This document shows positions 7,460 to 15,323 of a DNA stretch of 37,479 bases, in pieces. The translations under genes and the position numbers were made by a program. Each line of letters starts with the position of its first letter. Position 1 is the first letter of the stretch. Source of the stretch: Treponema sp. (GTDB lineage Bacteria; Spirochaetota; Spirochaetia; Treponematales; Treponemataceae); assembly GCA_017629095.1 (NCBI GenBank), contig JAGBXW010000003.1, positions 1 through 37,479 on the forward strand. The letters are read 5' to 3'. Below the pieces are notes generated by a model that worked only from the letters and a program-made list of their open reading frames with translations, did no database searches and was not told the origin of the DNA.

Positions 7460-8830
7460 ATGAGTACCCCTTCCCATGCTGAACTCTCATCTCAAGATCT
7501 TTCCTACATGCTCACCATGCCCATTCCTCAGCTTGTGGCAAAAATGGCCATTCCCACTGTCATCACCATGCTGGTTACTTCCGTGTATGGCATTGCAGAT
7601 ATGTTTTTCGTGTCTGAGCTGGGAACCAGTGCCAGTGCAGCGGTGGGAATCGTTTTTTCCATCATGACCACCATTCAGGCCTTGGGATTTATGCTGGGTA
7701 TGGGTGCAGGAAGCCTTATTTCCCGCAAGCTGGGAGAAGGAAAGGTACAAGAAGCAGAAAGCCTTGCCACTGTGGCCTTTTTTTCGTCACTGGCAGGAGG
7801 GCTTCTTCTTTTGGTTGTGGGACTGCGACTAAAAACTGAATTGATGAAGGTTTTGGGCGCCACCGCCACTATCCTGCCCTTTGCAGAGGAATTTGCTCAC
7901 TACATTTTAATTGCAGCCCCAGTGATGTGTGGAGCCTTTGTGCTGAATATCCTGCTACGTTCCCAAGGAAAAGCAAAACTCTCCATGATAGGATTGTCCA
8001 CAGGTGGCATTCTAAACATTATTCTAGAGCCGATTTTTATTTTTAAGCTAAAGATGGGGATTGGTGGAGCTGCGGTGGCAACCTGCATCAGCCAAGCAGT
8101 GAGCTTTGTGTTGCTGCTTTCCATCTATCTTTCCCACAAGGAGCTGGCACGAATCAATCTTCGGTTGTTGCCCGCCGCCCTACCACGATTTTTCCCAAAG
8201 ATTTGTGCCAGTGGCGGAGCTTCTCTCCTACGACAAAGCCTGGTGGTAGTGGCCAACGTGTTGTTGAACATTCACGCCAGTGCCTATGGAGATGCTGCAG
8301 TGGCAGGTATTTCCATTACCAGCCGAGTGTTTTTAGTGGTTATTTCCGTGATGTTTGGTATTGGACAGGGCTTTCAGCCAGTGGCGGGCTTTTGCTTTGG
8401 AGCTAAGCAATTTGATCGGGTACGCAAGTCCTACTATTTCACCTTGTTCGTAAGTACCTTGATTCAGCTGCTGTTTGCACTACTGCTATTTTTCTTTGCC
8501 CGCCATACCGTCCAGCTTTTTCAAAAGGCTCAGGAGGTGGTACAGGTGGGCACTCGGGCCATTCGATTTTATGCCCTGTCCCTGCCTTTTCTACCGCTGT
8601 CAGTGGTAACAAATATGCTGCTACAAGTTACTGGAAAAAACAAGCAAAGTATCTTTCTTTCTAGCTGCAGACAGGGAATTTTCTTCTTGCCTCTGATTTT
8701 TATTCTACCTCGATTTTTTGGCATTACTGGATTGGAGCTGAGCCAGCCCTTGGCAAATCTCCTTTCTGGCTTGATTGCCATTCCTTTTTTGGTAAAGGCA
8801 AGATTTACTTACCAAGACAAAACTTACTAA
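7460..8830 (+). CDS. MATE-family multidrug/metabolite exporter
   Basis: A 456-residue integral membrane protein with about 12 segments and the two-fold repeat of MATE carriers. Typical stretches are IPTVITMLVTSVYGIADMFFV near residue 31, LGMGAGSLISRKLGEG near residue 78, and in the second half GIGQGFQPVAGFCFGA. MATE proteins expel cationic drugs or metabolites using Na+ or H+ gradients; the cargo is unknown. It follows the CHR pair by 56 bases on the same strand and may share their promoter. Its last 26 bases overlap the 3' end of mnmE on the opposite strand, a tight convergent arrangement with no space for a terminator. Confidence 0.93.
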   Translation: MSTPSHAELSSQDLSYMLTMPIPQLVAKMAIPTVITMLVTSVYGIADMFFVSELGTSASAAVGIVFSIMTTIQALGFMLGMGAGSLISRKLGEGKVQEAESLATVAFFSSLAGGLLLLVVGLRLKTELMKVLGATATILPFAEEFAHYILIAAPVMCGAFVLNILLRSQGKAKLSMIGLSTGGILNIILEPIFIFKLKMGIGGAAVATCISQAVSFVLLLSIYLSHKELARINLRLLPAALPRFFPKICASGGASLLRQSLVVVANVLLNIHASAYGDAAVAGISITSRVFLVVISVMFGIGQGFQPVAGFCFGAKQFDRVRKSYYFTLFVSTLIQLLFALLLFFFARHTVQLFQKAQEVVQVGTRAIRFYALSLPFLPLSVVTNMLLQVTGKNKQSIFLSSCRQGIFFLPLIFILPRFFGITGLELSQPLANLLSGLIAIPFLVKARFTYQDKTY

Positions 8831-10250
8831 ACACCGTGTCCAAAATGTCCTCGGTGGTTACTTCTCCAGTAATTTCACCAAGGGCAGCAAGGGCTTCCTC
8901 CACATCCTGCACCACAGCGTCCAAGGTGTAGCCATCATGAGCCACTTCTAATCCGTGAATAACGGCTTCCAAAGCCTCTTGGGCACAGATTTTTTGTCGC
9001 TCTGTTCCTAAGCCCACTTGACCAGAAGCAGGAGAGCTGAAATCACAGGAAATCACATCCTTTACCATCTCCACCAGCTGTGCTGTTCCTGCACCAGTTC
9101 TGGCACTAAGCCGAATGATTCCATCTAGCGAAAACTCCTCAAGTTTGAGTCCAAGCTCAAATTCAGGTGAAGTTGGATCAGATACCTTATCCCATTTGTT
9201 CAACACCAGCAGCAAAGGAGGGCGAGCTGCTTTTTCACGCTGACTCCACTTTGACAAAAAAACCTTGTCTTCTTCCACCAGTCCCACAGAAGCATCTACC
9301 AAGTACAGAATCAGCTGGGCTTCTGCAGTCAAATCCTGGGTTCGTTGGATTCCGTGTCGCTCCACCTCGTCATCACTTTCCCGTAAACCTGCAGTGTCAA
9401 AAAGTCGAGCAGGAATACCAGCAAAGGAAACCCAGCTTTCAATCCAGTCACGAGTTGTACCGTGAATGTCGGAAACAATGGAGCGGTCCTCCTTCAGCAG
9501 CGTGTTAAACAAGCTTGATTTTCCCGCATTTGTTCTACCACACAACACCACCCGCACCCCATCTTGATAGAGCTTTTCACTGGCCCAGGAATTACACAAG
9601 GACTCCAAACGACGGCGGGCGGCTTCCAGCTGACGGCTATCAAAGGCGTCGGCAATGGCTTCCTCATCCTCGGGATATTCGATTTCAGCCTCAAGAGCCG
9701 CCAAGGTTTCACGAAGGAGCTGTTTAATGGCATCTAGCTCCTGGAATAAACCTCCTGCCAAACGACCTGCTGCACGACTGCGACTTGTATCGGTTTTGGC
9801 AGCAATAATTTCGTGAACAGCCTCGGAGCGTGTTAAATCAGCCTTACCATTGATAAAGGAACGAAAGGTAAATTCTCCCGGCAGGGCTGCTCTAAAACCA
9901 TGGTTTGTAAGCAAGCGAAAGATTTCTGTCACCATACCAGGGCCACCGTGGCAGCTAATTTCCACCATATCCTCCCCAGTAAAGCTGCGAGGACCTCGGA
10001 ACACAGACACCAACACCTGGTCAATAGACTGATAATCTTTTTTGCCAGCTTCATCCCCTGGCTCCACTATCCAACCATATACGATGGTATTTCCCGCCGC
10101 CGATATCAAAGCTTTAGGACGAGAAAACACCTTTGACAAAAGCTCTATAACGCCAGTTCCAGTACAGCGGACGATCCCCAAGGCGGCAGGGGCCAAAGCC
10201 GTGGCAATAGCTGCGATTGGTTCTTCTGGGGTGTAGGCAGTAGCACTCAC
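8805..10250 (-). CDS. mnmE: tRNA modification GTPase MnmE (TrmE)
   Basis: A 481-residue GTPase that with MnmG makes the 5-carboxymethylaminomethyl group on wobble uridine 34 of certain tRNAs. The N-terminal folate-binding domain carries the AIATALAPAALGIVRCTG start. The G domain has the P-loop GRTNAGKSSLFN, G2/G3 with GTTRDWIES and DTAGLRESDDEVE, and G4 NKWD. The protein ends in FCLGK, the conserved C-terminal C-x-G-K with the essential Cys. GTG 10250 is chosen: AGGAG lies seven bases upstream, and the codon overlaps the PAP2 stop as GTGA. An ATG-like longer frame to 10271 would bury that ribosome site. It is the last gene of a three-gene minus-strand operon. Confidence 0.96.
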   Translation of the reverse strand: MSATAYTPEEPIAAIATALAPAALGIVRCTGTGVIELLSKVFSRPKALISAAGNTIVYGWIVEPGDEAGKKDYQSIDQVLVSVFRGPRSFTGEDMVEISCHGGPGMVTEIFRLLTNHGFRAALPGEFTFRSFINGKADLTRSEAVHEIIAAKTDTSRSRAAGRLAGGLFQELDAIKQLLRETLAALEAEIEYPEDEEAIADAFDSRQLEAARRRLESLCNSWASEKLYQDGVRVVLCGRTNAGKSSLFNTLLKEDRSIVSDIHGTTRDWIESWVSFAGIPARLFDTAGLRESDDEVERHGIQRTQDLTAEAQLILYLVDASVGLVEEDKVFLSKWSQREKAARPPLLLVLNKWDKVSDPTSPEFELGLKLEEFSLDGIIRLSARTGAGTAQLVEMVKDVISCDFSSPASGQVGLGTERQKICAQEALEAVIHGLEVAHDGYTLDAVVQDVEEALAALGEITGEVTTEDILDTVFSKFCLGK

Positions 10251-11272
10251 TGGCAATCTCCTGTAGAACAAGATGCACCATCATTCTTTTTCCCTTCTGA
10301 TTGCACCATTGCAAGACCAAAGCGAATAAAAAGTAAAGGACAAAGATACACCACCACAAAACCTGTGCTAGCAAACTGAATGAATTTCAACAACAACTGC
10401 AATTCCAAACTAGAAGCTAACTGACCTGCAAGATTTTTTACCAATTCCAAAGCCCCAAAGACTACACCAGTAGCCACCAATCCCAAGGGGAGACGGAGCA
10501 ACCGTTGTACGGGAGTTCCTGTTGCTGACCAAAACAGGGCTTTTTTATTCCAAAAGATTCTTCCCACAAGAAAACCCAATAAGGCTCCATTCAAAGAGGT
10601 ATGACTCCCAGAAAAATGATTCAAAAGGAAAACCACAACAGCCACCAAAAGCACTTGTAGGCTTACCCGCCAGGTTGAAATAATTTTAACCACAGGCTTC
10701 CAGAACAAGATCATTCCCACAGAAGTCAAAAATCCCAAGGAAAGGCCCAAAAGAACATCGCTAGGATAATGAACTCCAAGGTAAATGCGACTCACTCCAA
10801 TCAACAGAGGAAATCCCGCTGCAACACAGAGTCGTACCAGCACACACAGAGGCAATTTTCGTCGTCCACCACATTTTTTACCAAACTTGCAATGTCTGCA
10901 TTTTCTTGCTCCTAAAACAAATTTGGCAAACAGGGGATAAAAGGTTGCAGCACCTTGAGAGTGGCCAGAGGGAGTGGAAAAACCAGATTCCTCCACCACA
11001 AAAACTGAGCTATCACGAATAAATGGACGAGGCACTTGCAATACTTCCTTAATAGCAGTATTCAAGGCTCCAGAAAAAATAATACCTACTCCCAGTTTAA
11101 ATCCAGCACAACTGTCAAGGCACCAATACAATAGGAGAACGACACCAAAGTAAAAGGCTGGAGTACTAAAAAATGAAATCACCTGCATTATCAAGGTGAG
11201 GAAGGGAGACTGAAACTGCTGTACCCAGCGAATTACCTCCAGTCCCCAATCATACAAAGCTTCTATATTCAT
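10247..11272 (-). CDS. PAP2-family membrane phosphatase with an inserted Cys-rich loop
   Basis: A 341-residue membrane protein. The three phosphatase motifs of the PAP2/lipid phosphatase family are present: KEVLQVPRP (motif 1), TPSGHSQG (motif 2) and SRIYLGVHYPSD (motif 3). This suggests removal of phosphate from a lipid phosphate such as undecaprenyl pyrophosphate or phosphatidic acid, on the outer face of the membrane. A short loop between motifs 2 and 3 reads KCRHCKFGKKCGG, with three Cys and many basic residues, and the C-terminal tail holds two more Cys. This is unusual for the family. ATG 11272 directly follows the upstream TAG stop; a GTG three bases earlier is possible. Confidence 0.9.
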   Translation of the reverse strand: MNIEALYDWGLEVIRWVQQFQSPFLTLIMQVISFFSTPAFYFGVVLLLYWCLDSCAGFKLGVGIIFSGALNTAIKEVLQVPRPFIRDSSVFVVEESGFSTPSGHSQGAATFYPLFAKFVLGARKCRHCKFGKKCGGRRKLPLCVLVRLCVAAGFPLLIGVSRIYLGVHYPSDVLLGLSLGFLTSVGMILFWKPVVKIISTWRVSLQVLLVAVVVFLLNHFSGSHTSLNGALLGFLVGRIFWNKKALFWSATGTPVQRLLRLPLGLVATGVVFGALELVKNLAGQLASSLELQLLLKFIQFASTGFVVVYLCPLLFIRFGLAMVQSEGKKNDGASCSTGDCQ

Positions 11273-11274
11273 CA

Positions 11275-13554
11275 CTATTCCATTGTTCCAGAAAGAGCAG
11301 GTTTCCTAAATTTTGCATTAGCTTCATCTAGCTCCCAGGGATACGGTTCTGTATCTGTTACGTCTGGACGAATATCATCATAGCGCCCAATATTATTCCA
11401 GTACATGTATCCGTGATTTGCCGCATCTCGCACGCCATAAATCTGACGCTGTACATAATCTGCGTTATAATATTTCTTATCGTAGGAAACTCCAAGATAA
11501 AAAGCTTGAGTCCAAGGACGAATCACACTTTTGTTCCGTGCAATAATGGAATTACGATACGTTCCAAAAAAGTAAATTCGATAAGGTCGCTCTGCTGCAG
11601 GTGCATGGGCCAAAAATGGTTGCTCAAAGTGACTGGGATAGAACATGGGACAAATTACATCCACATATTCAGACAAGAGCTCCACATCCTGACCAGTACG
11701 GGCTCCACTGCGATACCACCCATTAGCACCATAAATGTCAATTCCGATGGGAGCCTCAATATTTTGTCGTGCATAGGACAAGAAAGAAATCAAAGCACTT
11801 TCCTTATCCATCCCCTTATCCTGCCACCGGTAAGATGCCTGCCACAAATTGGTTCCATCAGTGGGGAAACGGATATAGTCAAACTGCACCTCATCAAAAC
11901 CACGACGAATCAACTCCTTGGCTACTGCCACATTGTATTCCCACACCTCATGACAATAAGGGTCAACCCAATGCTCATCGTAATAGAGGGTTTCAGTACC
12001 AGTTACATTACCTTCTTCGTCAGTAATCTCCTTTTCACCTTTAGTACCCACCCAGCGACTTTGAGAAGATTTATTCCACACAGCATACTTTCCTCCATCA
12101 TACTGAGAAAGATGCTTGTCTTTAAACACTACGATTCGAGCAATAAGATAAATATCTTCACTTTTAAACCGCTCCACAAACTGATCCAAGTCCACCGCAT
12201 ATTGGCTCACAAAGCCCTTTTCTTTAACCAGTGGATCTTGCGTATTGTATCGCAATAAACCGTAATCATCTTTCATATCGATTACAATACTATTCAATTT
12301 GTTGTCTTTTAACGTTTTAATAATTTCATCCTGTCCAGACTTTGTTCGGCCTTGGTTTGCAGGCAGATAGAGGGATTTAATTTGAGTCAATTTTTCAGAA
12401 GTATAAGGTGCATACACCTTTTCTGGTTTCAAAAGCCATAACTCATTCAACACAAGACTGGTACTAAAGCCAGTACGATTTTTGGGGATATAAGCTGTGT
12501 ACACAGGTTCAGGCACCTTTACCAAAGATGCCTTCCAAGAAAAATAATCTGAAGGAATACCAACATTCTTACCTGCAGCTACATTGAATAGAGAAATTTT
12601 TCCAGGACTAGTATAAATTAAGTTGGAACCTGTCCAACCAAGACCGTCAATGGTATCTGCAGGCTCAGTGCCAGCGTAAATTTTAATTGCCTGCTTTTTC
12701 TCCCAGTTTAATTGGAAGATATTTGGCATAAATGTTTGAGAAATATATATTTCAGTTACAGCATACCCTTCTTCATCTAACTTTACTACAGGTAAAATAT
12801 CAGCCAATTCATCAGGTTGCCCTTGAGTAGGCATAGCCGAAAAACCCTTTGTAATATCGGTCCACTTTCGATTTGCCCTATCAGGATGAATATAAGACAA
12901 ACCATAAATGGGATGAGACAAAAATACTGTCAACTCTTGAGTAGGACTGCCATCACTATTCTTTTTTCCTGCAATCCGCATATCAGCCACAGCAATAGCC
13001 TTTGCCCCGGCAGTTTTAGCACTAAAACCAAGATTTTTCCATGTATTTCCGTGATCCTTACTTAAATACACGGCATTATCAGTAGTTGCCACTAAAATAT
13101 CGTGATTTTGCGGATGAACAGCTAAATCCTTTATTTCTTTTGCTTTTTGAACAAGTCGAACTTCACCATTAAGGTATTCTTTTACCGTCAACATGGGCAA
13201 TCCAGACATGGAACCAATCAAAGAAAATGACTGCAAATCATCACTGCGTAAAAGCCCTTTTCCAGTAACAAAAAACCAAACCTGCTGCCCATTTACAACA
13301 GTTTCTACAATTTGAGTGACTCTTGCTTCAGTCCACAGCGGTTCTGGTGTATCATTTCCAATAATCTTGTACAATCCGCTTTCAGTTCCAGCAAGAATAT
13401 TTTGCAAGATATGAGCTTCATCTGGTTTTGGCAGATTATCCGGCAACCGATACAATTTTTGTATTTTTACTTCATCAAAATCATTTTGGGCAGTTTGAGC
13501 AAAAATAGAAAAAGCTAATGATAAAACTATTGTAATAAAAAGAAATTTACGCAT
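11275..13554 (-). CDS. Exported beta-propeller plus DUF4015-type glycoside-hydrolase-like protein
   Basis: About 759 residues. The chosen ATG 13554 gives a clean signal peptide (RKFLFITIVLSLAFSIFA, cut near AQT); a GTG five codons earlier is the alternative. The N-terminal 370 residues look like a beta-propeller: repeated short strands and an Asp-box, LSKDHGNTWKNLG, as in BNR/sialidase-type repeats. The C-terminal 350 residues match the putative glycoside hydrolase (DUF4015) barrel: SIVIDMKDDYGLL, FDEVQFDYIRFPTDG, IGIDIYGANGWYRSG and VDVICPMFYPSHF. These contain acidic residues at the expected ends of strands. The substrate is unknown. It heads the operon with the PAP2 phosphatase and mnmE, separated by overlapping or near-overlapping codons. 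Confidence 0.85.
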   Translation of the reverse strand: MRKFLFITIVLSLAFSIFAQTAQNDFDEVKIQKLYRLPDNLPKPDEAHILQNILAGTESGLYKIIGNDTPEPLWTEARVTQIVETVVNGQQVWFFVTGKGLLRSDDLQSFSLIGSMSGLPMLTVKEYLNGEVRLVQKAKEIKDLAVHPQNHDILVATTDNAVYLSKDHGNTWKNLGFSAKTAGAKAIAVADMRIAGKKNSDGSPTQELTVFLSHPIYGLSYIHPDRANRKWTDITKGFSAMPTQGQPDELADILPVVKLDEEGYAVTEIYISQTFMPNIFQLNWEKKQAIKIYAGTEPADTIDGLGWTGSNLIYTSPGKISLFNVAAGKNVGIPSDYFSWKASLVKVPEPVYTAYIPKNRTGFSTSLVLNELWLLKPEKVYAPYTSEKLTQIKSLYLPANQGRTKSGQDEIIKTLKDNKLNSIVIDMKDDYGLLRYNTQDPLVKEKGFVSQYAVDLDQFVERFKSEDIYLIARIVVFKDKHLSQYDGGKYAVWNKSSQSRWVGTKGEKEITDEEGNVTGTETLYYDEHWVDPYCHEVWEYNVAVAKELIRRGFDEVQFDYIRFPTDGTNLWQASYRWQDKGMDKESALISFLSYARQNIEAPIGIDIYGANGWYRSGARTGQDVELLSEYVDVICPMFYPSHFEQPFLAHAPAAERPYRIYFFGTYRNSIIARNKSVIRPWTQAFYLGVSYDKKYYNADYVQRQIYGVRDAANHGYMYWNNIGRYDDIRPDVTDTEPYPWELDEANAKFRKPALSGTME

Positions 13555-13618
13555 ACTTATATTATCCACTATTTTAAAAACTTACACAAGACAATAATTA
13601 TTTTCCGAGTGAAATGTA

Positions 13619-13640
13619 GATTGTCAGATAGTTTACAATC
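13619..13640. repeat. Inverted repeat in the divergent 13.6-kb promoter region
   Basis: GATTGT (13619-13624) and ACAATC (13635-13640) flank a 10-base spacer. It lies between the two divergent genes at 13554 and 13786 and could be an operator or chance in AT-rich DNA. Confidence 0.3.
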
Positions 13641-13649
13641 AATACAAAG

Positions 13650-13664
13650 TTAAAATAATTATAA
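13650..13664. promoter_or_regulatory. PerR-box-like operator upstream of the peroxidase gene
   Basis: TTAAAATAATTATAA matches the Bacillus PerR consensus TTATAATNATTATAA at 13 of 14 specified positions. It ends seven bases before the -35 element of the cytochrome c peroxidase promoter, a place where a peroxide-sensing Fur-family regulator could act. The surroundings are very AT-rich, so a chance match is possible. Confidence 0.45.
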
Positions 13665-13671
13665 AATTTTA

Positions 13672-13699
13672 TTGACATATTTTAGTTTTGATGTAAAAT
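13672..13699 (+). promoter_or_regulatory. Promoter of the cytochrome c peroxidase gene
   Basis: A perfect TTGACA (13672-13677) and TAAAAT (13694-13699) with a 16-base spacer. The predicted leader is about 80 bases and contains the dyad ATGGGC-TT-GCCCAT at 13748-13761, followed by GGAGGAG at 13776-13782. Confidence 0.75.
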
Positions 13700-13785
13700 G
13701 AATAAATATTTTAATCTTAACGATATTTTAATAAAATCGCACACAAGATGGGCTTGCCCATTTAACATATTGGATGGAGGAGTAA

Positions 13786-15231
13786 ATGATGAAAAACAAG
13801 AAAATTCTTATCATCATTCCTGTCGTGCTGGTAGCATTCATTGCTGTATATGCTGGTATCATGCTGAGTGGTAGAGGAATCACTGCCACAGAGCTTGACG
13901 CTCAGTTTGTACAAGTAATTGAAAACAACGGCTGTCTACAATGTCACGCCGCTGAGCCTGATGCCTTCTGGTATCAGAAGCTGCCTGGATTTACTGGACT
14001 GTTCGAAAAGGATATGACCAACGGTTATCGTTCAATCGATCTCGAAAAGGTTGTAAACCAAATCAACAGTGGCGAAACAGTTAATATCGCTGACGTAGCC
14101 AAGTTGGAACAGGCAACATTGAACAATGACATGCCTGTTATTCAGTACACCATTGTTCACTGGGGTGCAGACCTGAATTCAAAGGAACAGCAGATTGTGT
14201 ACGACTGGGTTCGTGAAAAGAGAACTGCTCATGTTGAAGCTTTTGCTAACAAGTACAGCATGACAATGAATGACACATTCATCAGCGAGCCTGTTATGCC
14301 TCTGCCCGATCCTTCCAAGTTCGATGTAGACAATGAAAAGGCTATGTTGGGTCTTGCCATGTATCACGACACTCGTCTTTCCATCGACAGCACCGTATCT
14401 TGTGCATCTTGCCACGCTTTGGACAGTGCAGGCCAGGACAACTCTCGTTTTGCACGTGGTGTAGGAAGCCAGTTTGGTGGAATCAGTGCTCCTTCCGTTT
14501 ACAATGCAGTATTTAACGTACAGCAGTTCTGGAATGGACGTGCTCCAGACTTGCAGGGACAGGCCGGGGGACCTCCAGCTAACCCCATCGAAATGGGATA
14601 CGAAAACTGGGATGACATTGTAGCATACCTGAGAACTCAGCCCGACTTGGTAGCTCGCTTTGCAGCTATCTACGGTGCAGAAGGAATTACTCAGAACACT
14701 GTTACAGATGCTATCGCTGAGTTCGAGCGCCTCTTGGTTACTCCTAACAGCCCCTTCGACAAGTACCTCTTGGGAGACAAGACAGCCCTTACTTCTGAAG
14801 AAGTTCAGGGATATGAATTGTTCAAGAAGAACTACTGTGCAACTTGTCACGTTGGTGCCAGCATGGGTGGACAGAGCTTTGAAAAGTTGGGAACTGTAGT
14901 TGATGCAGCTGTTTACTATGCAGAGCGTGGAACAGAGCAGAACGGAGATGACCAGGGTCTCTTTGGATTCACTGGTATCGAAGATGACCGCTACAAGTTC
15001 AAGGTACCTAACTTGAGAAACGTTGCCAAGACTGCACCTTATATGCACGATGGTACACACGTAACTCTCGAAGATGCTGTACGCACAATGTTCCGTTTCA
15101 ATACTCCTACCGCAGAGCCAAGCGACGATACAGTTAACAAGATTGTATTGTTCTTGAACACCTTGAACGGTGAAAACGAGTATATGACTTACAAGAACGT
15201 ACCTACCAACTTGGATATGATCCGCGAATAA
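13786..15231 (+). CDS. ccp: Membrane-anchored tri-heme cytochrome c peroxidase (quinol peroxidase type)
   Basis: A 481-residue protein with an N-terminal anchor (residues 7-27) and three c-type heme sites: CLQCH (50-54) in an N-terminal heme domain, CASCH (206-210) and CATCH (351-355). The latter two, with RGVGSQF, ISAPSVYN, QFWNGRAPDLQGQAGGP and VPNLRNVAKTAPYMHDG (Met420 as probable axial ligand), form the classical di-heme bacterial peroxidase that reduces H2O2 to water. The additional N-terminal heme and anchor match E. coli YhjA, which takes electrons from quinol. The protein should face the periplasm. ATG 13786 and 13789 are both possible; GGAGGAG favours 13789. Codon choice is strongly biased, suggesting high expression. 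ResB and CcsA for heme attachment follow. Confidence 0.95.
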   Translation: MMKNKKILIIIPVVLVAFIAVYAGIMLSGRGITATELDAQFVQVIENNGCLQCHAAEPDAFWYQKLPGFTGLFEKDMTNGYRSIDLEKVVNQINSGETVNIADVAKLEQATLNNDMPVIQYTIVHWGADLNSKEQQIVYDWVREKRTAHVEAFANKYSMTMNDTFISEPVMPLPDPSKFDVDNEKAMLGLAMYHDTRLSIDSTVSCASCHALDSAGQDNSRFARGVGSQFGGISAPSVYNAVFNVQQFWNGRAPDLQGQAGGPPANPIEMGYENWDDIVAYLRTQPDLVARFAAIYGAEGITQNTVTDAIAEFERLLVTPNSPFDKYLLGDKTALTSEEVQGYELFKKNYCATCHVGASMGGQSFEKLGTVVDAAVYYAERGTEQNGDDQGLFGFTGIEDDRYKFKVPNLRNVAKTAPYMHDGTHVTLEDAVRTMFRFNTPTAEPSDDTVNKIVLFLNTLNGENEYMTYKNVPTNLDMIRE

Positions 15232-15264
15232 CTAATAACTTTTAGGAGTTAGTTGGTAATCAGG

Positions 15265-15301
15265 CTGACCATGGACATAAATTCATGGTCAGTCTTATTT
15301 T
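15265..15301 (+). terminator. Hairpin terminator or attenuator between ccp and resB
   Basis: CTGACCATG (15265-15273) pairs perfectly with CATGGTCAG (15284-15292) around a 10-base loop and is followed by TCTTATTTT. It probably ends most ccp transcripts while allowing some read-through into the maturation genes. Confidence 0.7.
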
Positions 15302-15323
15302 CCATACACAAGCATATATAAAT

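Noticed and set aside
11413..12258. 281-codon plus-strand frame inside the propeller/hydrolase gene
   Set aside because: Antisense to strongly supported coding sequence; its translation has no recognisable domain.
14179..15060. Long minus-strand frame of 293 codons inside the peroxidase gene
   Set aside because: It is antisense to a gene with clear heme motifs; biased codon use in the real gene creates the open antisense frame. No ribosome site or family resemblance.
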